NCBI GenBank assembly: GCA_051883395.1
Contig: JBJETQ010000020.1
Span: 1 to 24,196 of the forward strand
Direction of reading: 5' to 3'
DNA length: 24,196 bases
DNA from: HGM11368 sp051883395
GTDB taxonomy: Bacteria; Bacillota; Clostridia; Christensenellales; UBA3700
The notes below the pieces were generated by a model. The model did not search any database and was not told the origin of the DNA. It saw only the letters and a program-made list of their open reading frames with translations. Positions 20,329-24,196 of the stretch are shown one piece after another; the first letter of the stretch is position 1, and each line of letters starts with the position of its first letter. A program made the position numbers and the translations under genes.

Positions 20329-22311
20329 TTATACAAGGCTTATCTGTTCTATACGCTCTATTACCCGTTTCATTTTGTCGTCATTGGCAATATCGGGGTG
20401 AGTTTCTATCAATCTTTCAGCAATATTTTTACACTCTTGGAGCATGCTTTTGGTAACCTTGACGCACGTTGCTCCGCTTTGGTTAAAACCGAAAAAGTCG
20501 CCGTACCCCCTTATCTCTGCGTCCATCTCTGCAACAGTCAGACCGTCGTCGTTGTTTTTGATTATTGACAGTCTCTCAAATTCTTCGGGACGGGACGTGT
20601 GCAAAAAGCAATAGGAAGTCATACCTGCTCTGCGCCCGACTCTGCCACGCAATTGATGAAGCCCTGCCAGCCCGAATCTGTCGCTGTTAAGCACGACCAT
20701 ACAGGTCGCTCCCGGACTATCCACTCCTACTTCAACTATCGTCGTAGCAATCAACACGTCGGTTTCGCCGGAAACAAACTTGTCCATAATTTCACTCTTT
20801 TCTTCCGCCGAAAGTTTACCGTGCAACAGCTGACATCTCACGTCTGCCAACTCACCGTCTTTGAGCTGTTCGTACAGCTTTTTTGCGCTGAAAATCTGCA
20901 TTCCTTCGCAATCTTCAACGGCCGGACAAACTATGTAACATTGTTCGCCTTTTGACACGAGTTGTCTGACGAAGGCATATAAGGAAGATAATTTTTCGTC
21001 GCCTATTATATAGGTGTTTATCTTTTCCTGCGCCGATTTGCGACTTTGAAGCGCCGATATTTTTACGTCGCCAAGCACGCTGATTGCAAGCGTTCTGGGA
21101 ATTGGCGTTGCGCTCATGACCAGCGTGTCAACGCCTTTTGCTTTGGTTTCCAGTTTGCTCTTTTGTCTTACTCCGAATTTGTGCAATTCGTCTATTACGA
21201 CGTATCTCAACGCCGCAAAATTCACCTTGTCGCCTATAACGGCGTGAGTGCCTATGAGAATGTCGATTTCGCCCCTTTCGCAACGGGACAAAATGCTCTT
21301 TTTTTCTGCCGCAGCGGTAGAAGAAGTCAACAACGCTACCTTCAATCCCGTCTTTGCAAAGAGACTTGTTGCCGTGTCGTAATGTTGCGTGGCAAGTATT
21401 TCGGTAGGAGCCATCAAAACGCTCTGATAGCCGCACTTTGCAACAAATACCATGCTCAACAATGCAACGACTGTCTTTCCGCTGCCTACGTCCCCCACCA
21501 ACATTCTGTTGGTTTTGTCGCTGCCTTTGAGATCTGAAACAATCTCTTTCAAAGCAACCGTCTGACTGTCAGTAAGACAATAAGGTAAATCGGCAATATA
21601 CTTTTGCAACACGTCAAAATCGGCGTTGTACGCATTTTCTTTACGCCTGTCGGCAAGACTTCTAGTCAAAATATAAGCCGCCGTTTCCATTGTCAGCTTT
21701 TCCTTCTCAATACGGTTTGCAGCCACGTAAACCTGCTGCATATTATCGGGAAAGTGTAAAAATTTTATGCAATCTGCATAACTTGGAAAAAGAATTGAGT
21801 CCAATAAACTCGACTTGTCGCACTCGTCTACAGCCTGTCGCATCATATTTTCAAAGGTCTTTTGTCCTATCTTGCCTTTTAGCGGATAAACGGGAACAAC
21901 ACCTGTAAGGCGAGTTTTGTCGCAGGTTTCAAAACCTGGATTGCTCAAATATAATTTGCCCTTGTCGTCGATTACCTTGCCCCATACTCGATACCTTTCC
22001 CCTTCCCTGACGCTCTCTCTGAGATAGGGAGTGTTGAACCACGTGAGTTTGACGCTGCCGGTATCGTCGGATAAAATTGCGGAAAAAACGTTGAAAGTTT
22101 TGCTTTTTCTGAAAAGTTTGCTGACTTTGTCTATTACGCCTTCTATCAAGGCATAATTGCCTTCCCTAAGACAGCAAACAGCAGTAGATTTGGTCATATC
22201 GCAATAAGATTTTGGAAAAAACTGTACCATATCCTGCACGCTGAAAATGCCCAAGTCGTTCAACTTGGACAGAGTCTTTGCTCCTACGCCTTTTATCTGC
22301 GACAATTCCAT
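20329..22311 (-). CDS. recG: ATP-dependent DNA helicase RecG
   Basis: 660 residues, near the usual 680. RecG remodels stalled replication forks and Holliday junctions. The N-terminal wedge/OB domain (about 45-130) contains VSKLFRKSKTFNVFSAIL. The helicase core has Walker A GDVGSGKT (273-280), motif Ia APTEILATQH, motif II DELHKFG (374-380, where most RecG have DEQHRFG), motif III MSATPIPRTLA and motif VI QLRGRVGR. The C-terminal TRG-like end is present. The ATG at 22311 has no clear ribosome site; a promoter -10 lies six bases upstream, so the mRNA may be leaderless. A terminator upstream separates it from fakA. Confidence 0.95.
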   Translation of the reverse strand: MELSQIKGVGAKTLSKLNDLGIFSVQDMVQFFPKSYCDMTKSTAVCCLREGNYALIEGVIDKVSKLFRKSKTFNVFSAILSDDTGSVKLTWFNTPYLRESVREGERYRVWGKVIDDKGKLYLSNPGFETCDKTRLTGVVPVYPLKGKIGQKTFENMMRQAVDECDKSSLLDSILFPSYADCIKFLHFPDNMQQVYVAANRIEKEKLTMETAAYILTRSLADRRKENAYNADFDVLQKYIADLPYCLTDSQTVALKEIVSDLKGSDKTNRMLVGDVGSGKTVVALLSMVFVAKCGYQSVLMAPTEILATQHYDTATSLFAKTGLKVALLTSSTAAAEKKSILSRCERGEIDILIGTHAVIGDKVNFAALRYVVIDELHKFGVRQKSKLETKAKGVDTLVMSATPIPRTLAISVLGDVKISALQSRKSAQEKINTYIIGDEKLSSLYAFVRQLVSKGEQCYIVCPAVEDCEGMQIFSAKKLYEQLKDGELADVRCQLLHGKLSAEEKSEIMDKFVSGETDVLIATTIVEVGVDSPGATCMVVLNSDRFGLAGLHQLRGRVGRRAGMTSYCFLHTSRPEEFERLSIIKNNDDGLTVAEMDAEIRGYGDFFGFNQSGATCVKVTKSMLQECKNIAERLIETHPDIANDDKMKRVIERIEQISLV

Positions 22312-22317
22312 AATCTT

Positions 22318-22346
22318 ATTTTACTACTTTGCGCAACAATATTCAA
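22318..22346 (-). promoter_or_regulatory. Promoter of recG-trmB
   Basis: On the minus strand TTGAAT (22341-22346), a 17-nt spacer and TAAAAT (22318-22323). The -10 ends six bases before the recG ATG, so transcription would begin at or next to the start codon. Confidence 0.55.
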
Positions 22347-22347
22347 C

Positions 22348-22375
22348 AAAAAAAGAGCAAGCTCGAAGCTTGCTC
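22348..22375 (-). terminator. Rho-independent terminator after fakA
   Basis: Perfect 9-bp stem, GAGCAAGCT (22355-22363) with AGCTTGCTC (22367-22375), and seven As on the plus strand (22348-22354), which are a T-run on the minus strand. It closes the yloU-fakA transcript seven bases after the fakA stop. Confidence 0.9.
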
Positions 22376-22382
22376 CAACATT

Positions 22383-24011
22383 TTATTCTATTGCAATAAA
22401 ATAATGGTAATGCGGTTGTCCGCCGTAATAACATTCTATCTCGCAGTCTTCAAACTTTTCCTGAATTTCGTCTTTTAACTGCTCTGCTTGTTCCTTATCC
22501 ACACCTTCGCCGTAATACAACGTAATTATTTCGCTGTCTTCGTCGGCTAGCTGCTCTACCAATTCCATAGCGGTATCGGCAACGCTGTCGGACTTTGCAA
22601 TAATCTTTTTGCCGTCAAGACCAATGATGTCGCCTTCTTTGATGTCAAATCCGTCAAGTTCCGTCGTCCTTACAGCCGTGGTAACCTGAGCGCACTTCAT
22701 ATCTCTGAACGCCTTTTTCATCTCCTTTTCGTTGCCCTTAATGTCAACCTCAGGGTCAAATACCAACGCTGCGCTCAATCCCTGCGCCACTTCTTTGGTA
22801 GGAATAACTACGCACTTTTTTGAAGTGAGTTCGCAAGCCTTTTCTGCCGCAAGAATGATATTGCTGTTGTTAGGTAAAATGACGATATTGTCAGAATTGA
22901 TTTTTTCGATTGCATTGAGTATATCTTCAACGCTCGGATTCATTGTCTGTCCGCCTTCGATTACTTCGTCAACGTACATGTCCTTGAAGAGCTTGCTGAG
23001 TCCGTCGCCTGCACATATAGCCAGCATAGCAATAGGCTTTTTGTTGGCTTGACGTTGCTTTTGCAATTCCCTGTTTTGTTCGAGCATGTTTTCGATTTTA
23101 ACTTTGTCCAGTTCGCCCAGTTGCAAAGCATAATACAAAGCCCTGTTCGGCTGGTTGGTATGAACGTGTACCTTAATAAGATGAGTATCACCAATGGCAA
23201 TAACGCAATCACCGATAGTCATAAGCTTATCACGCAACTTTTCTACGTCTTCTTCGGTTACGTGCTTTTTGATATTGATAACAAAGTATTCGGTACAATA
23301 AGCAAACTTTATATTGTCAAGGTCGTGTTCGTCGTCTCCGAATGCGTCAAGCAAAGGTGCAGGTGTTGCCGAAGCGTCGCTTGCAACGTCCGCTATATCT
23401 TCGCCTTTGAGACATTTGAGATATCCGTCCAATACGCACAACAAGCCCCTGCCGCCTGCGTCAACCACGCCCGCCTTTTTGAGAACCGGCAACATCTCAG
23501 GGGTCTTTTGAAGAATTTCTTCTCCTTTGGCAATTATCTGTTCAAAAAATGTAATAAAGGAAGAATTTTTGCCTGCTATTCCCATAGCATTTTCGGCAAT
23601 ATATCGGATAACCGTCAAAATCGTGCCTTCTTTTGGCTTGGTTACGGCACTATAAGCAACTTCTCTTGCGCATATAAAGGCTCTCGCAAACGCCTTGGTA
23701 TTGAGTTGTTTTTCTTCGGAGAGAGTCTTGCACATTCCCTTGACAATCTGGGACAAAATAACTCCCGAATTACCCCTTGCGCCTTTGAGTGCGCCACGAG
23801 CAAATGCGTTGAAAAGGTCGCTTGGCTCGTCAATGGTAACGTTCTGAATTTCTTTGACGGCGGACGCCATTGTCATTGACATATTGGTACCCGTATCTCC
23901 GTCAGGAACAGGAAAAACGTTTAACGAATCTATCATAGCTTTGTTGGCGCTGAGATTTTTGAATCCAGCTTCAAACATCTCGCTCAACTTAGCGATATCC
24001 AAAACTTTCAT
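22383..24011 (-). CDS. fakA: Fatty acid kinase ATPase subunit FakA (YloV/DhaL-domain protein)
   Basis: 542 residues, the usual length. FakA is the DhaL-type kinase that, with a FakB fatty-acid-binding partner, phosphorylates fatty acids to acyl phosphates for phospholipid synthesis. The DhaL signature NVFPVPDGDTGTNMSMT (31-47) carries the Mg-ATP-binding aspartates D37 and D39. GARGNSGVILSQI (78-90) and AGGRGLL are further nucleotide-site motifs. The C-terminal half (about 200-542) is the domain involved in FakB interaction. GGAG before the ATG supports the start; it begins 9 nt after the stop of a yloU-like gene, the standard Firmicutes order. No fakB is in this window. Confidence 0.93.
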   Translation of the reverse strand: MKVLDIAKLSEMFEAGFKNLSANKAMIDSLNVFPVPDGDTGTNMSMTMASAVKEIQNVTIDEPSDLFNAFARGALKGARGNSGVILSQIVKGMCKTLSEEKQLNTKAFARAFICAREVAYSAVTKPKEGTILTVIRYIAENAMGIAGKNSSFITFFEQIIAKGEEILQKTPEMLPVLKKAGVVDAGGRGLLCVLDGYLKCLKGEDIADVASDASATPAPLLDAFGDDEHDLDNIKFAYCTEYFVINIKKHVTEEDVEKLRDKLMTIGDCVIAIGDTHLIKVHVHTNQPNRALYYALQLGELDKVKIENMLEQNRELQKQRQANKKPIAMLAICAGDGLSKLFKDMYVDEVIEGGQTMNPSVEDILNAIEKINSDNIVILPNNSNIILAAEKACELTSKKCVVIPTKEVAQGLSAALVFDPEVDIKGNEKEMKKAFRDMKCAQVTTAVRTTELDGFDIKEGDIIGLDGKKIIAKSDSVADTAMELVEQLADEDSEIITLYYGEGVDKEQAEQLKDEIQEKFEDCEIECYYGGQPHYHYFIAIE

Positions 24012-24020
24012 ATATCTCCA

Positions 24021-24196
24021 CTATACCTTGACTCCGACCACGTTGACAATAACGTTTTCTACACGCATACCCGTATAGGCTTCTACGTTATATTTGACGG
24101 TCTCTTTGATGGAGTCGGTTACTGCCGTTATGTTGACGCCTGCGCCAAGCACAACGAACATTTCGATGTTTATTTTGTTTTTGACTGTGGTAACTT
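24021..24196 (-). CDS. Asp23/Gls24 family protein (YloU-like), C-terminal part
   Basis: The last 58 codons of a gene that enters from beyond the window edge. They read VTTVKNKINIEMFVVLGAGV, then NITAVTDSIKETVKYNVEAY, then TGMRVENVIVNVVGVKV and a TAG stop. This is the Asp23/Gls24 domain, a small protein of unknown biochemical role that is usually encoded just before fakA in Firmicutes. The 9-nt gap to fakA carries the fakA ribosome site (TGGAGA), so the two are co-transcribed. The 5' end and promoter are outside the window. Confidence 0.88.
   Translation of the reverse strand, partial: VTTVKNKINIEMFVVLGAGVNITAVTDSIKETVKYNVEAYTGMRVENVIVNVVGVKV

Overview
The window looks like an AT-rich, low-GC Gram-positive (Bacillota, Clostridia-like) chromosome fragment, probably from a draft or metagenome assembly. 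Most genes have strong AAGGAG/GGAGG ribosome sites and sigma-A promoters of TTGACA/TATAAT type. The gene families (PdxST, Xpt, BMP-type nucleoside ABC transporter, CsoR/CopA, FakA/YloU) are typical of Firmicutes. A run of exactly 100 Ns at 10740-10839 is a scaffold gap. Genus cannot be told from the sequence alone.

Layout. 1-53: 3' half of tRNA-Leu(UAA), then a bidirectional terminator. 171-2716 (minus): a zinc-type alcohol/polyol dehydrogenase, then pdxT and pdxS (PLP synthase). 2811-3890 (plus): a divergent MocR/PdxR-like regulator that is truncated and lacks the PLP-binding lysine. 3940-4845 (minus): an orphan lipoprotein. 5110-12033 (plus): two purine phosphoribosyltransferases, then a complete BMP/NupABC-type nucleoside ABC transporter (lipoprotein, double ATPase, two permeases). 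The first permease carries a long repetitive Lys/Ala/Gln-rich C-terminal tail in which the assembly gap falls. 12034-15543: a copper resistance locus, csoR then a copA that ends in a fused CopZ-like domain. It is surrounded by several tandem repeat arrays, including tandem diverged copies of the csoR promoter/operator. 15602-16986: a split two-gene chromate-type (CHR) transporter. 17083-24196 (minus): a GH3 beta-glucosidase, trmB, recG, fakA and the end of a yloU/asp23-like gene.

How the genes work together. The nucleoside transporter brings in purine nucleosides and xpt plus its paralog salvage bases, so 5.1-12.0 kb forms a purine-scavenging block. PdxS/PdxT make pyridoxal phosphate and share divergent, overlapping promoters with the regulator that would be expected to sense PLP. 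CsoR probably represses its own promoter through a perfect dyad between -35 and -10 and derepresses copA on copper. yloU-fakA and recG-trmB are housekeeping genes for fatty-acid activation, DNA repair and tRNA modification.

The most unusual features are the repeat-rich interval 10.5-13.05 kb (four unrelated tandem arrays in 2.5 kb), the CopA-CopZ fusion with a preserved internal ribosome site, and the PdxR-like regulator whose Schiff-base lysine is an arginine. I saw no CRISPR array, insertion sequence, phage gene or clear defence system.
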